A DNA stretch of 64,000 bases, taken from NCBI RefSeq assembly GCF_030852425.1, contig NZ_NSDM01000015.1, forward strand, positions 62,001 through 126,000, in the 5' to 3' direction. Under the pieces are notes generated by a model. That model was given only the letters and a program-made list of their open reading frames with translations, did not search any database and was not told the origin of the DNA. The translations under genes and the position numbers were made by a program. Below are positions 8,595 through 17,784 of this stretch, piece after piece. Source of the stretch: Saccharothrix longispora. Lineage in GTDB: Bacteria > Actinomycetota > Actinomycetes > Mycobacteriales > Pseudonocardiaceae. Each line of letters starts with the position of its first letter. Position 1 is the first letter of the stretch.

Positions 8595-9538
8595 CCGCGA
8601 CGTTGGCGCGGCCGGTGGACGACCGGCCGCGCACCACCCCTCCCCCGCGCCGCCGCCGGTCCTGGTGGCCCTACCTGCTGATCTCGCCGACCCTGGCGGC
8701 CACCGCGTACCTGCTGCTGTACCCGTTGGCGCGCAACGTGGTGATGTCCGTTCAGGAGTTCGGCCTGCCGCAGCTGGTGCGCGGCGACGCGCGGTTCACG
8801 GGCCTCGCGAACTACGCGAAGGTGCTGTCCGACCCCGAGTTCTGGGCCGTCGTGCGGCGCACGCTGCTGTTCACCGCGGTCAACGTCGTGCTGATCATGC
8901 TGCTGTCCACGCTGGTGGCGCTGCTGCTGGTGCGGCTGGGCCGGTGGCTGCGGCTGCTGGTGATGTCCGGGCTCGTGCTGGTGTGGGCCACCCCGGTGAT
9001 CGCCGCGACCACGGTGTTCCAGTGGCTGTTCCAGTCCCGACTGGGCGTCGTGAACTGGGTGCTGGTGGAGCTGGGCTTCGAGTCGTACCGCGACTACACG
9101 TGGTTCGCCGACGGCCCCGCGACGTTCGCGATCCTGGTGGTGCTGATCGTGTGGCAGTCGGTGCCGTTCGCCGCGCTGTCGCTGTACGCCGCGATGGTGA
9201 CCGTCCCGTCCGAGCTGTACGAGGCCGCCCGGATGGACGGGGCGGGCGCGTGGCGGGTGTTCACCAGGATCACGTTCCCGGTGCTGCGGGCCATGTTCGG
9301 GCTCATCACGTGCCTGGAGGTGATCTGGGTCGCCAAGGCGTTCGTGCAGATCTGGGTCATCAGCCAGGGCGGTCCGGGGCAGGCCACGACGACGCTGCCG
9401 GTGTACGCCTTCCAGGTGGCGCAGTCGTTGCAGCGCTACGACCTCGGCGCGGCGGTGTCGATGCTCATGGTCGTGCTGCTGGTGCTCGCCCTGCTGGCCT
9501 ACTTCCGGCAGCTCTACCGGCAGGAGGGGGTGTCGTGA
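8591..9538 (+). CDS. dasB: ABC sugar transporter permease, DasB-like
   Basis: A 315-residue MalF-type inner-membrane permease with about six transmembrane helices (the first is LLISPTLAATAYLLLYPLA). The cytoplasmic EAA loop, EAARMDGAGAWRVFTRITFP, contacts the ATPase. It starts at GTG 8591 within the GTGA overlap with dasA and ends in a GTGA overlap with dasC, so the three subunits are translationally coupled. A proline/arginine-rich N-terminal tail precedes helix 1. Confidence 0.9.
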   Translation: MTATLARPVDDRPRTTPPPRRRRSWWPYLLISPTLAATAYLLLYPLARNVVMSVQEFGLPQLVRGDARFTGLANYAKVLSDPEFWAVVRRTLLFTAVNVVLIMLLSTLVALLLVRLGRWLRLLVMSGLVLVWATPVIAATTVFQWLFQSRLGVVNWVLVELGFESYRDYTWFADGPATFAILVVLIVWQSVPFAALSLYAAMVTVPSELYEAARMDGAGAWRVFTRITFPVLRAMFGLITCLEVIWVAKAFVQIWVISQGGPGQATTTLPVYAFQVAQSLQRYDLGAAVSMLMVVLLVLALLAYFRQLYRQEGVS

Positions 9539-10356
9539 CCGGGCGGGTGCTGCGGACCGTCGCCGCGCTGGTCGTGTTCGCGGTGTCGGTGTTCCCGGTG
9601 TACTGGATGGTGCTGACCGCGTTCAAACCCGCCAAGGACATCCAGGCGGCGACGCCGACGTTCCTGCCGCTGTCCCTCACGTTCGAGCACTTCGGCACGG
9701 CGGTGGCGGCGCGCGGCTTCTGGTCGTTCTGGCGCAACAGCCTGCTCGTGGCGGGCGGGGCGGTGCTGCTGTCGCTCGTGGTGGCCCTGCTGGCGGCGTT
9801 CGCGGTGGCGCGGCTGCGGTGGAAGGGGCGGCGCGGGTTCATCCTCATGGTGTTCGTCGCCCAGATGACGCCGTGGGAGGCGCTGCTCATCCCGGTCTAC
9901 GTCATCGCCCGCGACACCGGGATGCTCGACACGCTCTGGATGCTCACGCTCGTCTACTTCATGATCACGCTGCCGTTCACGATCGTGACGCTGCGCGGGT
10001 TCCTCGCCGCCATCCCGGTGGACCTGGAGGAGGCCGCCCTGGTGGACGGCTGCTCGCGGGCGCAGGCGTTCCGGCGGGTGGTGTTCCCGCTGCTCGCGCC
10101 GGGCCTGCTGGCGACCTCGCTGTTCGGGTTCATCACCGCCTGGAACGAGTTCGCCTTCGCCAACGTGCTGATCATCAAGGACCAGGACGACCGCACGCTG
10201 CCGGTCTGGCTGTCCTCGTTCAGCAACACCTTCGGCACCGACTGGGGCGCCACCATGGCAGCCTCGACGCTGTTCATGCTCCCGGTGCTGCTGGTGTTCC
10301 TCGTGCTCCAGGGCCGCGTCACCACCGGTATCACCGGTGGCGCGGTCAAGGGCTGA
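9535..10356 (+). CDS. dasC: ABC sugar transporter permease, DasC-like
   Basis: A 273-residue MalG-type permease with about six transmembrane helices and the EAA loop EEAALVDGCSRAQAFRRVVF near residues 163-182. It partners DasB for uptake of chitobiose-type sugars. GTG 9535 overlaps the dasB stop. The gap to dasD is about 20 bp, so the hexosaminidase is in the same operon. Confidence 0.9.
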   Translation: MTGRVLRTVAALVVFAVSVFPVYWMVLTAFKPAKDIQAATPTFLPLSLTFEHFGTAVAARGFWSFWRNSLLVAGGAVLLSLVVALLAAFAVARLRWKGRRGFILMVFVAQMTPWEALLIPVYVIARDTGMLDTLWMLTLVYFMITLPFTIVTLRGFLAAIPVDLEEAALVDGCSRAQAFRRVVFPLLAPGLLATSLFGFITAWNEFAFANVLIIKDQDDRTLPVWLSSFSNTFGTDWGATMAASTLFMLPVLLVFLVLQGRVTTGITGGAVKG

Positions 10357-10376
10357 CCAACCAGGGGGTTCCGCTC

Positions 10377-11903
10377 GTGATCGTCCCACGCCCGACGCGG
10401 CTGGTCCGCAGGCACGGCCGGTTCGCGCTCGACGAGGACACCGCGATCCGCGCCACGCCCGGCGCGGAGGGCGCGGCCCGGCTGCTGCGCCACCTGCTGC
10501 GGCCCGCGACCGGCCTGCCGCTGCCGCTGCACGAGGACGGGCGGGTCGTGTTCGCGCTCGACGAGCGGCTCGTCGGGCTCGGCGACGAGGGCTACGCGCT
10601 GACCGTGAACGAGCACGCCGTGGTGCTGCGCGCGGCCACCCGGCAGGGCCTCGCGCACGGCGTGCAGACCATCCGGCAGCTCCTGCCGGCGCAGGCGCTG
10701 GGGTCGCGCCCGGCGTCCGGGGTGGAGTGGGCGCTGCCGGGTGTCGACGTGCGGGACACGCCCCGGCTGCCGTGGCGGGGCGTGCTGCTGGACGTGGCGC
10801 GGCACTTCCAGCCGGCGCCGGTGCTGCGCCGGTTCGTCGACCTGCTGGCGCTGCACAAGCTCAACGTCCTGCACCTGCACCTCACCGACGACCAGGGCTG
10901 GCGGATGCCCGTGCCGCGCTACCCGCTGCTGACCGAGGTCGGCGGCAGGCGGGCCGAGACGGCGGGCGACGGCGTGCCGCACGGCGGCGCGTACACGCGG
11001 TCCGAGCTGGCGGGGCTGGTCGCCTACGCCGCGGAGCGCGGCGTGCGGGTCGTGCCGGAGATCGAGATGCCCGGTCACGCCCGCGCCGCGCTCGCCGCCT
11101 ACCCGCACCTGGGCAACGACCCGGGCCGCCGGCTGCCGGTGTGGACCCGCTGGGGCGTGAGCGACGCGGTCTTCGGCGTGGGCGACGCGACGCTGGAGTT
11201 CTGCCGCGACGTGCTCGACGAGGTGCTGGAGGTGTTCCCCGGCCGGCACGTGCACCTGGGCGGCGACGAGTGCCCCACCACCGAGTGGGAGAGCGGCGCC
11301 GGCGCGGCGGAGCGGGTCGCGCGCGAGGGCCTGGCCGGGCCGCACGAGCTGCACGGCTGGTTCCTGCGGGCCATGGCCGACCACCTCGTGGAGCGCGGTC
11401 GGGTGCCGGTGTCGTGGGAGCGGATCGGCGACCCGCGCGTGGTGGTCATGCCGTGGCGCGACGCCGACGACGCCCGCTCCGCCCTGGACGGGGGCCACGA
11501 CGTGGTGATGGCGCCGCACCGCTCGACCTACCTCGACTACCCGCAGACCTCCGACCCCGACGAGCCCGCCGGGCAGCCCGGCCTGGTGGTCACCGCGCAC
11601 GACGTCTACCACCTGCCGCTGCCCACCGGGGTGCTCGGCGCGCAGTGCGCCCTGTGGACGGAGTACGCGCCGACCCCGCACGACCTGGAGCGCCTGGCGT
11701 TCCCGCGGCTCGCGGCGCTGGCCGACGCGCTGTGGACGCAGCGCCCCTCGTGGACCGACTTCACCGACCGGATGCGCGAGCACGGGAGCCGCCTGACGGC
11801 GCTCGCCGTGCCGCACCGCCCCCTGGACACCCGTCGGCCGCCGACCGCCCGAGAGGAGGCCAGCACCCAGGACGAAGCCCGCTCCCCTGTCCCACCCTGC
11901 TGA
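10377..11903 (+). CDS. dasD: GH20 beta-N-acetylhexosaminidase, DasD-like
   Basis: A 508-residue GH20 enzyme. It has an N-terminal GH20b-like domain followed by a (beta/alpha)8 barrel with DTPRLPWRGVLLDVARHF and LHKLNVLHLHLTDDQGW. The catalytic pair is in HLGGDEC, with Asp297 and Glu298 (Asp orients the substrate acetamido group, Glu is the general acid). No signal peptide is evident, so it probably hydrolyses imported chito-oligosaccharide to GlcNAc inside the cell, as proposed for DasD. It starts at GTG 10377 after CAGGGGG; the long upstream frame is a shadow of dasC. Confidence 0.92.
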   Translation: MIVPRPTRLVRRHGRFALDEDTAIRATPGAEGAARLLRHLLRPATGLPLPLHEDGRVVFALDERLVGLGDEGYALTVNEHAVVLRAATRQGLAHGVQTIRQLLPAQALGSRPASGVEWALPGVDVRDTPRLPWRGVLLDVARHFQPAPVLRRFVDLLALHKLNVLHLHLTDDQGWRMPVPRYPLLTEVGGRRAETAGDGVPHGGAYTRSELAGLVAYAAERGVRVVPEIEMPGHARAALAAYPHLGNDPGRRLPVWTRWGVSDAVFGVGDATLEFCRDVLDEVLEVFPGRHVHLGGDECPTTEWESGAGAAERVAREGLAGPHELHGWFLRAMADHLVERGRVPVSWERIGDPRVVVMPWRDADDARSALDGGHDVVMAPHRSTYLDYPQTSDPDEPAGQPGLVVTAHDVYHLPLPTGVLGAQCALWTEYAPTPHDLERLAFPRLAALADALWTQRPSWTDFTDRMREHGSRLTALAVPHRPLDTRRPPTAREEASTQDEARSPVPPC

Positions 11904-11919
11904 CACGAGGAGAACAACC

Positions 11920-13302
11920 TTGTCCGCACGCGTTATCGCCGCCGTGGGCTCGGCCGCCGTGGCGGTCGCCGCCCTGGTGACCGCGCCCACCGCGATGGCC
12001 GCCGACGTGGTCACCGCCCAATACCGGACCAGCGCGTCCGCGAACACCACCGACCAGGTCGAGCCGTGGCTCAAGCTGGTCAACTCCGGGTCGACCACCG
12101 TGCCGCTGGCCGACCTCAAGGTCCGCTACTACTTCACGAGCGAGACGCCCGACGTGGGCTACCGCTTCGCCTGCTCGTGGGCCGTGCGCGGCTGCGGCAA
12201 CGTGACCGGCACGTTCGGCACCCTCACCGGCGGCGCGGCCGACCGGTACCTGGAGGTCGGCTTCACCCCCGGCGCGGGCTCGCTCGCACCGGGCGCCGAC
12301 TCCGGCGACCTCCAGCTGCGGTTCTACCGGAGCAACTGGGGCCGGATCACGCAGACCGACGACTACTCGTTCCGCGCGTCGAGCTCCTACTCGCCGTGGT
12401 CGCGCGTCACCGTGCACCGCGGCGGCACCCTGCTGTACGGCACCCCGCCGGGTGGTTCGTCGACCACCACCACGACGACCACGACGACGAACCCGCCGAA
12501 CCCGAACGGTCCGGCGCTGTTCGACGACTTCGACTACGCCTCGTCGTCCGACTCGCGGATCGCGCAGCGCGGCTGGACCGTCCGCTCCGGCGGTGGCGGC
12601 CCGGGCGTGCCCGCGACCTGGGAACCGTCGCAGGTGACGTTCCCGACCGTGGACGGGCAGAAGTCGATGCGCCTGGAGTCGTCCAACAACGGCTCGACGG
12701 CGCGGCAGACCGAGCTGTACCACCAGCGGAAGTTCTTCGAGGGCACGTACGCGGCCCGGGTGAAGTTCTCCGACACCCCGGTCTACGGGCCGGACGGCGA
12801 CCACGTGGTGCAGACGTTCTTCACCATCACGCCGCTCGACAGCGACCTCGACCCGAACTACGGCGAGATCGACTTCGAGTACCTGCCCAACGGCGGCTGG
12901 GGCGAACCCGCGAACATCATGTACGAGACGACGTGGGAGACCTACCGCAACGAGCCGTGGCTCGCGGACAACATCCACAGCGAGCAGCGGCAGAGCTACG
13001 TGGGCTGGCACGACCTGGTCTTCCAGGTCGCGAACGGCCGGGTGAAGTACTTCATCGACGGGGTCCAGGTCGCCGACCACGGCGACAAGTACTACCCGGA
13101 GACGCCGATGTCGATCAACTTCAACCTGTGGTTCATCGCGGGCGGCCTGGCCGGCGCCCCCGGTGACCGCGCGTACCAGCAGCACGTGGACTACGTGTAC
13201 TTCGCGAAGGACCAGGTGCTGAGCCCGGCGCAGGTGCAGTCGCGCGTCGCCGGCTACCGCTCGTCGGGTGTCGCGCACGTGGACACGGTGCCCGCGAGCT
13301 GA
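11920..13302 (+). CDS. Secreted CBM3-like / GH16-like polysaccharide hydrolase
   Basis: A 460-residue protein starting at TTG 11920 after AGGAGA. A signal peptide ending TAMAAD is followed by a ~150-residue cellulose-binding-like (CBM3-type) domain (YRTSASANTTDQVEPWLKL), a Ser/Thr/Pro linker with nine consecutive threonines, and a catalytic domain containing GEIDFEYL. That matches the GH16 E-[ILV]-D-x-x-E motif, so it is probably a beta-glucanase or related enzyme. Exact specificity cannot be read from the sequence. It lies 16 bp after dasD, so it may be induced with chitin/aminosugar genes. It ends at a strong terminator. Confidence 0.82.
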   Translation: MSARVIAAVGSAAVAVAALVTAPTAMAADVVTAQYRTSASANTTDQVEPWLKLVNSGSTTVPLADLKVRYYFTSETPDVGYRFACSWAVRGCGNVTGTFGTLTGGAADRYLEVGFTPGAGSLAPGADSGDLQLRFYRSNWGRITQTDDYSFRASSSYSPWSRVTVHRGGTLLYGTPPGGSSTTTTTTTTTNPPNPNGPALFDDFDYASSSDSRIAQRGWTVRSGGGGPGVPATWEPSQVTFPTVDGQKSMRLESSNNGSTARQTELYHQRKFFEGTYAARVKFSDTPVYGPDGDHVVQTFFTITPLDSDLDPNYGEIDFEYLPNGGWGEPANIMYETTWETYRNEPWLADNIHSEQRQSYVGWHDLVFQVANGRVKYFIDGVQVADHGDKYYPETPMSINFNLWFIAGGLAGAPGDRAYQQHVDYVYFAKDQVLSPAQVQSRVAGYRSSGVAHVDTVPAS

Positions 13303-13308
13303 TCACCC

Positions 13309-13343
13309 CTCCCCGGCCCGCTGCCGCCGAGCGGGCCGGGGAG
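13309..13343. terminator. Strong bidirectional hairpin terminator
   Basis: A perfect 14-bp stem, CTCCCCGGCCCGCT (13309-13322) pairing with 13330-13343, loop GCCGCCG. It lies seven bases after the GH16-like gene and ahead of the end of a convergent minus-strand gene. It closes the das operon. Confidence 0.8.
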
Positions 13344-13356
13344 ACCGGGTCCGGTG

Positions 13357-13608
13357 TCAGCTCCCCGTGGCCCGCAGGGTGCTCGCTGCCCGGGTGCTGC
13401 CGGTCCGGCCTCGCGCGGCCGCGATGTCGGCCAGCGCCTCGTCCACCTCCCCGGCGAACTTCCCGAGGGCTTCCTCGGTGAAGGTCAACTCGGTCGCCCC
13501 GCCCGCGAACTCGAACCGCACCTCCCCGGCGACCACCTCGTGCCTGATCGTGCTGTTCGACTCGATGCGCACGCGCACCACGTTGCGCACGCCGACGTCA
13601 GTCCTCAT
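13357..13608 (-). CDS. Small hypothetical protein
   Basis: An 83-residue soluble protein with no recognised family. The middle (EVVAGEVRFEFAGGATELTF) looks like beta strands and the following EALGKFAGEVDEALADIAAA like an amphipathic helix; the end is Ser/Arg/Ala-rich. It lies ~100 bp downstream of the XRE regulator gene on the same strand and ends near the 13309-13343 terminator, suggesting cotranscription with the regulator. Function unknown. Confidence 0.55.
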   Translation of the reverse strand: MRTDVGVRNVVRVRIESNSTIRHEVVAGEVRFEFAGGATELTFTEEALGKFAGEVDEALADIAAARGRTGSTRAASTLRATGS

Positions 13609-13707
13609 GTACGACTCGACCTCCCACTGGACGGATGACTGCCACGCGCGAGAACGTAGGAGCGCCTGTCCGGTCGGACTTAACTGCTTGTTAACGGATG
13701 CGCGAGT

Positions 13708-14916
13708 TCACCCGACAGGTGCGACGCCCACCCGCCACGCGAGACCGCGCAGCTCTCGGCCTGCCGCATCGCGTCGAGCACGACGCAGCAGGTCCGCGAC
13801 GGCCTCGCGGACGAACACGTTGTTGCGCACGAGCTGCGGTGCGATGGACTCCGCGGTGACGAGCGCCCGGATTCCCCCATCGGTGCCGGCGCGCTCCGTG
13901 AGCAGAGACCGCCCCAGGTCCGTCCAGTACGTCGCGCGCCGTGCCTTGGCGGGCAGCTCGTCGGGGTTCACGCGGCGAGCCAGCTCGACCACCTTCCCGC
14001 CCTCACCCAACTCGGTCGCCAGGGAGATCCGCCACACGCCGACGTTGGGGCGGCCGAAGTGGAGGAACGCGAAGTTCTCCCGCTGCTCCGGCAGGTGTTC
14101 CGCGAGTGCGGCGGCCTCGTCCAAGTGGGTGCGGGCAGTGCCGCCGTCGCCCATCGAGGCTGCGGCCAGGGCGGCGTTCAAGTGGAGCATCCCGACGGCT
14201 TGGCGGACGTTCGACCCGTCGGCCCTGGACAGGCGGTCGATGCCGCGCACCGACGCGGCGAGTTGGTGGGCGCGCCCCTGCGCCCCGGCCACGCTGCCGC
14301 GCAGCCACACGGAGAACCCCAGCCATTCCGGCGAGTCCAACTCCTCCGCGCACTGCTGCGCCAAGCGGGCCGCGAGCACGGGCAACCCCCGCACGCCCAG
14401 GTTCTTCGTGAGCACGGCCGCGGCGTGGTAGGTGTGCAACAGGCCCACCAGCACGTCCCGGCGGTGGGCGGGGTGGCGCACGTACGCGGTGTGCAGCCGG
14501 AGCAGCAGGTCCGGCACCACGCGTCCTTGCGCCGCGTAGTCGGCTTCCGGTCGCAGCACGGTGTTCAGGTGGACGACGCGGTCGCGCAGGTCCGGCCACG
14601 GGACGGGCGCGACACCGGGGTCCACACCGAGGTCGACGGCGGACAGCACGGTCTCGATCTCGCGGATCGCGGCGTGCGCCTCGGCATCGGCGGCATCGGT
14701 GGGCGGGAACGGGGAGCCCGTCAGCTCGGTGGGGGCGACCTGGAGGGCGTCGGCGAGTGCTTCCAGCACGGCTCGCTTGGTCACCGGCCGAAGGCCGCGC
14801 TCGATCATCGACAGGTAGGCCGGGGTGATCCCGGCAAGCCCGGCGACGGCGGTCAGCGACAGCCGTCGCCAGGAGCGCACCTCGCGGAGTCGACGGCCGA
14901 CGTGGTTGTCCGACAT
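13708..14916 (-). CDS. XRE-family helix-turn-helix regulator
   Basis: A 402-residue protein. The N-terminal HTH (residues ~5-60) has the XRE pattern RSWRRLSLTAVAGLAGITPA then YLSMIERG. It is followed by a ~330-residue helical region typical of actinomycete regulators with TPR-like ligand or partner-binding domains. ATG 14916 is preceded by GGAGGTG; the longer reading frame to 15084 overlaps the divergent transporter start and is rejected. It probably controls the divergent transporter/lyase operon or itself. Confidence 0.85.
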   Translation of the reverse strand: MSDNHVGRRLREVRSWRRLSLTAVAGLAGITPAYLSMIERGLRPVTKRAVLEALADALQVAPTELTGSPFPPTDAADAEAHAAIREIETVLSAVDLGVDPGVAPVPWPDLRDRVVHLNTVLRPEADYAAQGRVVPDLLLRLHTAYVRHPAHRRDVLVGLLHTYHAAAVLTKNLGVRGLPVLAARLAQQCAEELDSPEWLGFSVWLRGSVAGAQGRAHQLAASVRGIDRLSRADGSNVRQAVGMLHLNAALAAASMGDGGTARTHLDEAAALAEHLPEQRENFAFLHFGRPNVGVWRISLATELGEGGKVVELARRVNPDELPAKARRATYWTDLGRSLLTERAGTDGGIRALVTAESIAPQLVRNNVFVREAVADLLRRARRDAAGRELRGLAWRVGVAPVG

Positions 14917-15061
14917 GCGCACCTCCGGAGCCGGTTCCAGGGTAGCGGGGTCCGGTCGGCACACCGGTCGGGTGACGGCCCGGCGCGAGAGGCGGCCCGC
15001 CGTCCGGGCTCCCGAAGTGGTGCTCGCTTCCACGGCCGTCGAATGCGAAGATCTTCCGCCT

Positions 15062-16336
15062 ATGCGGCAGAGCAGCGGCGTCACCGGCGGCGTCCGGGTG
15101 GGCTACGCGACCGGGTCCTTCGTGACCGGCGCGTTCGGCACCGTGCCCGGGTTGCTCCTGCTGCCCTACCTGACCGACGGCCTCGCCGTGCCCGCCGCCG
15201 TCGCGGGGCTGCTCGTGCTGGTACCGAAGGCGTGGGACGTGCTGTTCAACCCCGTCGCCGGTCGGATCAGCGACGCGGCGGGCGTGCGGCGGCCGTTCCT
15301 GCTGCGCGGCGGGCTGGCCACGGCGGTGCTGTTCGCGCTGCTGTTCGCCGGGCCGTTCACGGGCGCGGGCGCGGCGGTGTACGTGGCGCTGGTGTTCCTG
15401 CTGTGCGCGACGGCGTACGCGTTCTTCCAGGTGCCGTACGTGGCGATGGCCGCCGAGATCACCGAGGACTACGACGAGCGCACCCGGCTGATGGCGTGGC
15501 GGATGGCGTTCCTGGCGCTGGCGATCCTGGTCAGCGGCGCGGGCGCGCCCGCCGTGCGCGACCTGATCGGCTACCCCGGCATGGGCGCGTCGGTGGCGGC
15601 GCTGATGGTGCTCGGCACCGTCGCGACGTACCTGGGCACGCGCGGTGCTCCCGCGTCCCGGCGGGTCGCCTCGGCGGCGTCGTTCCGGGAGCTGGTGGCG
15701 GCGGTGCGCGGTTCGCGGCCGTTCCGGCTGCTCCTGGCGGTGTTCGTGGTGCAGGCGGTCGGGCTGGGCACGATGCTCGCGGGGGTCGACTACTTCGCGC
15801 GGCTCGTGCTGGGCGACCGGTCGTTGCAGACGCTGCTGTTCGCCGGGTTCGTCGGACCGGCCCTGCTGGTCATGCCGCTGTGGCAGCGGGTGGGCGCGCG
15901 GTGGGGCAAGCGGGTGGGGCTGGTGGCGGCGTCGCTGCTGTTCGCGGTCGCCGTGCTCGGTCTGCTGCCCTCGCGGGTGCTGCCGGTCGGCGCGGTGCTC
16001 GGGCTGATGGCCGTGGTCGGCGTCGGGTACGCGGGCATGCAGGTGTTCCCGCTGGCCATGCTGCCCGACGTCATCACCGCCGAGGAGCGGCGCGTCGGCA
16101 CGACCAGGGCCGGGTTGTTCTCCGGTGTCTGGACGGCCGGCGAGACCCTGGGCATGGCGCTCGGGCCGGGCGTGTACGGGCTGGTGCTGGCCCTCGGCGG
16201 GTACGTCGCGAGCACCGACGGCTCGGCCGCGCAACCCTCCGGCGCGGTGACCGCCGCGCTGCTCGGTTTCACCGCGATCCCCGCCGTGCTGGCGGTCGCG
16301 GCCCTACCCCTGTTGCGCGAGGAGAGGCCGGTATGA
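15062..16336 (+). CDS. MFS transporter, GPH (glycoside-pentoside-hexuronide) type
   Basis: A 424-residue membrane protein with about 12 hydrophobic helices. The segment DVLFNPVAGRISDAAGVRRP and FQVPYVAMAAEITEDYDERT match the GPH cation:sugar symporter signature (D-x2-x-P-x-x-G-x2-S-D, and PYxA...E.T.D..ER). The substrate is unknown. It overlaps the following PLP enzyme by 4 bp (ATGA), so transported solute and enzyme substrate may be linked. It starts at ATG 15062, divergent from the XRE regulator. Confidence 0.85.
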   Translation: MRQSSGVTGGVRVGYATGSFVTGAFGTVPGLLLLPYLTDGLAVPAAVAGLLVLVPKAWDVLFNPVAGRISDAAGVRRPFLLRGGLATAVLFALLFAGPFTGAGAAVYVALVFLLCATAYAFFQVPYVAMAAEITEDYDERTRLMAWRMAFLALAILVSGAGAPAVRDLIGYPGMGASVAALMVLGTVATYLGTRGAPASRRVASAASFRELVAAVRGSRPFRLLLAVFVVQAVGLGTMLAGVDYFARLVLGDRSLQTLLFAGFVGPALLVMPLWQRVGARWGKRVGLVAASLLFAVAVLGLLPSRVLPVGAVLGLMAVVGVGYAGMQVFPLAMLPDVITAEERRVGTTRAGLFSGVWTAGETLGMALGPGVYGLVLALGGYVASTDGSAAQPSGAVTAALLGFTAIPAVLAVAALPLLREERPV

Positions 16337-17736
16337 CGTCGGCGGAGTCCGTCCTGGCCCGGCTGCGCGCGTTGCGGGCGGGCGACCTGCCCACCCACGG
16401 CGGGCGCACGCTGGCCTACGTCTACGACAGCGCGGTGCCCGGCCTGGACGAGTTGGCGGCCTCCGCGCACGCGCTGGCCTCGTCGGTGAACGGGCTCGAC
16501 CCCACGGCGTTCCCGAGCCTGCTGCGGCTGGAGAACGACGTGGTGCGCACCGCCGCCCGACTGCTGGGCGGCACCGACGCGACGGTCGGCACGGTGACCT
16601 CCGGCGGCACCGAGTCCTGCCTGCTGGCGGTCGTGGCGGCCCGCGACGCCCGGCCCGACGTGCGGGAACCGTCGATCGTGCTGCCGGAGACGGCGCACGC
16701 GGCGTTCCACAAGGCCGCGCACTACTTCGGGCTGCGGGTCGTGTCGGTGCCGGTGGACCCGGCGACCTACCGCGCGGTGCCGTCGGCGATGGCGGCCGCC
16801 GTGGACGACTCGACGGTGCTGGTGGTGGCGAGCGCGCCGTCGTACGCGCACGGCGTGGTGGACCCGGTGGCCGAGATCGCCGGCATCGCGTCGGCTGCCG
16901 GCGCCCGCTGCCACGTGGACGCGTGCATCGGCGGGTGGGTGCTGCCGTTCGCGCCGGACGTGGAGCCGTTCGACCTGTCCGTGCCGGGGGTGACGAGCCT
17001 GTCGGTGGACCTGCACAAGTACGCGTACGCGCCGAAGGGGACGTCCGTGCTGCTGCACGCGTCGGCCGGTCTGCGGCGGTCGCAGTACTTCGCGAGCGCG
17101 GCGTGGCCCGGTTACACGATGTTGAACTCGACGACGCAGTCCACTCGTTCCGGTGGTCCGCTGGCGGCGGCGTGGGCGGTGCTGACGCACGTCGGTGACG
17201 ACGGGTACCGGTCGCTGGCCGCGGCCGCCCTGTCGAGCGCCCGCGTGCTGCGGGAGGGCGTGGAGAAGATCGACGGCCTGCGCGTGCTGGGCGAGCCGAC
17301 GTCCACCCTGCTCGCGGTCACCGCGTCCCGCGACGACTTCGACGTGTTCACCGTGGCCGACGAGATGAAGGCGCGGAACTGGTACGTGCAGCCCCAGTTC
17401 GCGTTCGGCGCCTCCCCCGCCAACCTGCACCTCACCGTGACGGCGGCCAACGCGGGCCACGAGGACGAGTTGCTGTCCGACCTGAGCGACTCGGTCTCCG
17501 CCGCCGTCGCGGCCGGTCCGGTGCGGGTCGCGCCGGAGATCGTCGCCTTCATCGGCTCCCTCGACCCCGACACCCTGACCCCGGACGAGTTCGGCGGGCT
17601 GCTCGCCGCCGCGGGCATGGCCGGCGACGCCGGGTTGCCGGACCGCATGGCCACGGTGAACACCCTGCTCGCCGCCGCCCCGCCCCGCCTGCGCGAACGC
17701 CTCCTCGTCGAATTCCTGGGCGGTCTGTACTCGTAG
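16333..17736 (+). CDS. PLP-dependent lyase, sphingosine-1-phosphate lyase / group II decarboxylase family
   Basis: A 467-residue fold-type I PLP enzyme. The PLP-binding lysine is Lys229 in SVDLHKYAYAPKG, with the cofactor-contacting GGTESCLLAV and HVDACIGGW segments. The overall pattern (an N-terminal half with LDPTAFPSLLRLENDVV, and TSGGTESCL) is closest to the sphingosine-1-phosphate-lyase-like group rather than to glutamate decarboxylase. The reaction would be aldehyde-releasing cleavage of a phosphorylated amino alcohol, or amino-acid decarboxylation. It is coupled to the transporter by ATGA overlap. Residues 430-467 form a C-terminal tail whose function I do not recognise. Confidence 0.8.
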   Translation: MTSAESVLARLRALRAGDLPTHGGRTLAYVYDSAVPGLDELAASAHALASSVNGLDPTAFPSLLRLENDVVRTAARLLGGTDATVGTVTSGGTESCLLAVVAARDARPDVREPSIVLPETAHAAFHKAAHYFGLRVVSVPVDPATYRAVPSAMAAAVDDSTVLVVASAPSYAHGVVDPVAEIAGIASAAGARCHVDACIGGWVLPFAPDVEPFDLSVPGVTSLSVDLHKYAYAPKGTSVLLHASAGLRRSQYFASAAWPGYTMLNSTTQSTRSGGPLAAAWAVLTHVGDDGYRSLAAAALSSARVLREGVEKIDGLRVLGEPTSTLLAVTASRDDFDVFTVADEMKARNWYVQPQFAFGASPANLHLTVTAANAGHEDELLSDLSDSVSAAVAAGPVRVAPEIVAFIGSLDPDTLTPDEFGGLLAAAGMAGDAGLPDRMATVNTLLAAAPPRLRERLLVEFLGGLYS

Positions 17737-17743
17737 GACCTTC

Positions 17744-17784
17744 CGACGGCGCTGCCCCGTCGCCGCGTGGTCGACGGACGACCA
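17744..17784 (+). terminator. Tandem weak hairpins after PLP lyase
   Basis: CGACGG (17744-17749) pairs with CCGTCG (17757-17762), and TGGTCG (17768-17773) pairs with CGACCA (17779-17784). They lie 8-48 bp after the lyase stop; probably a terminator. Confidence 0.4.

Noticed and set aside
9819..10376. Long in-frame extension upstream of dasD
   Set aside because: It overlaps dasC entirely in another frame; GTG 10377 with CAGGGGG upstream is the supported start.
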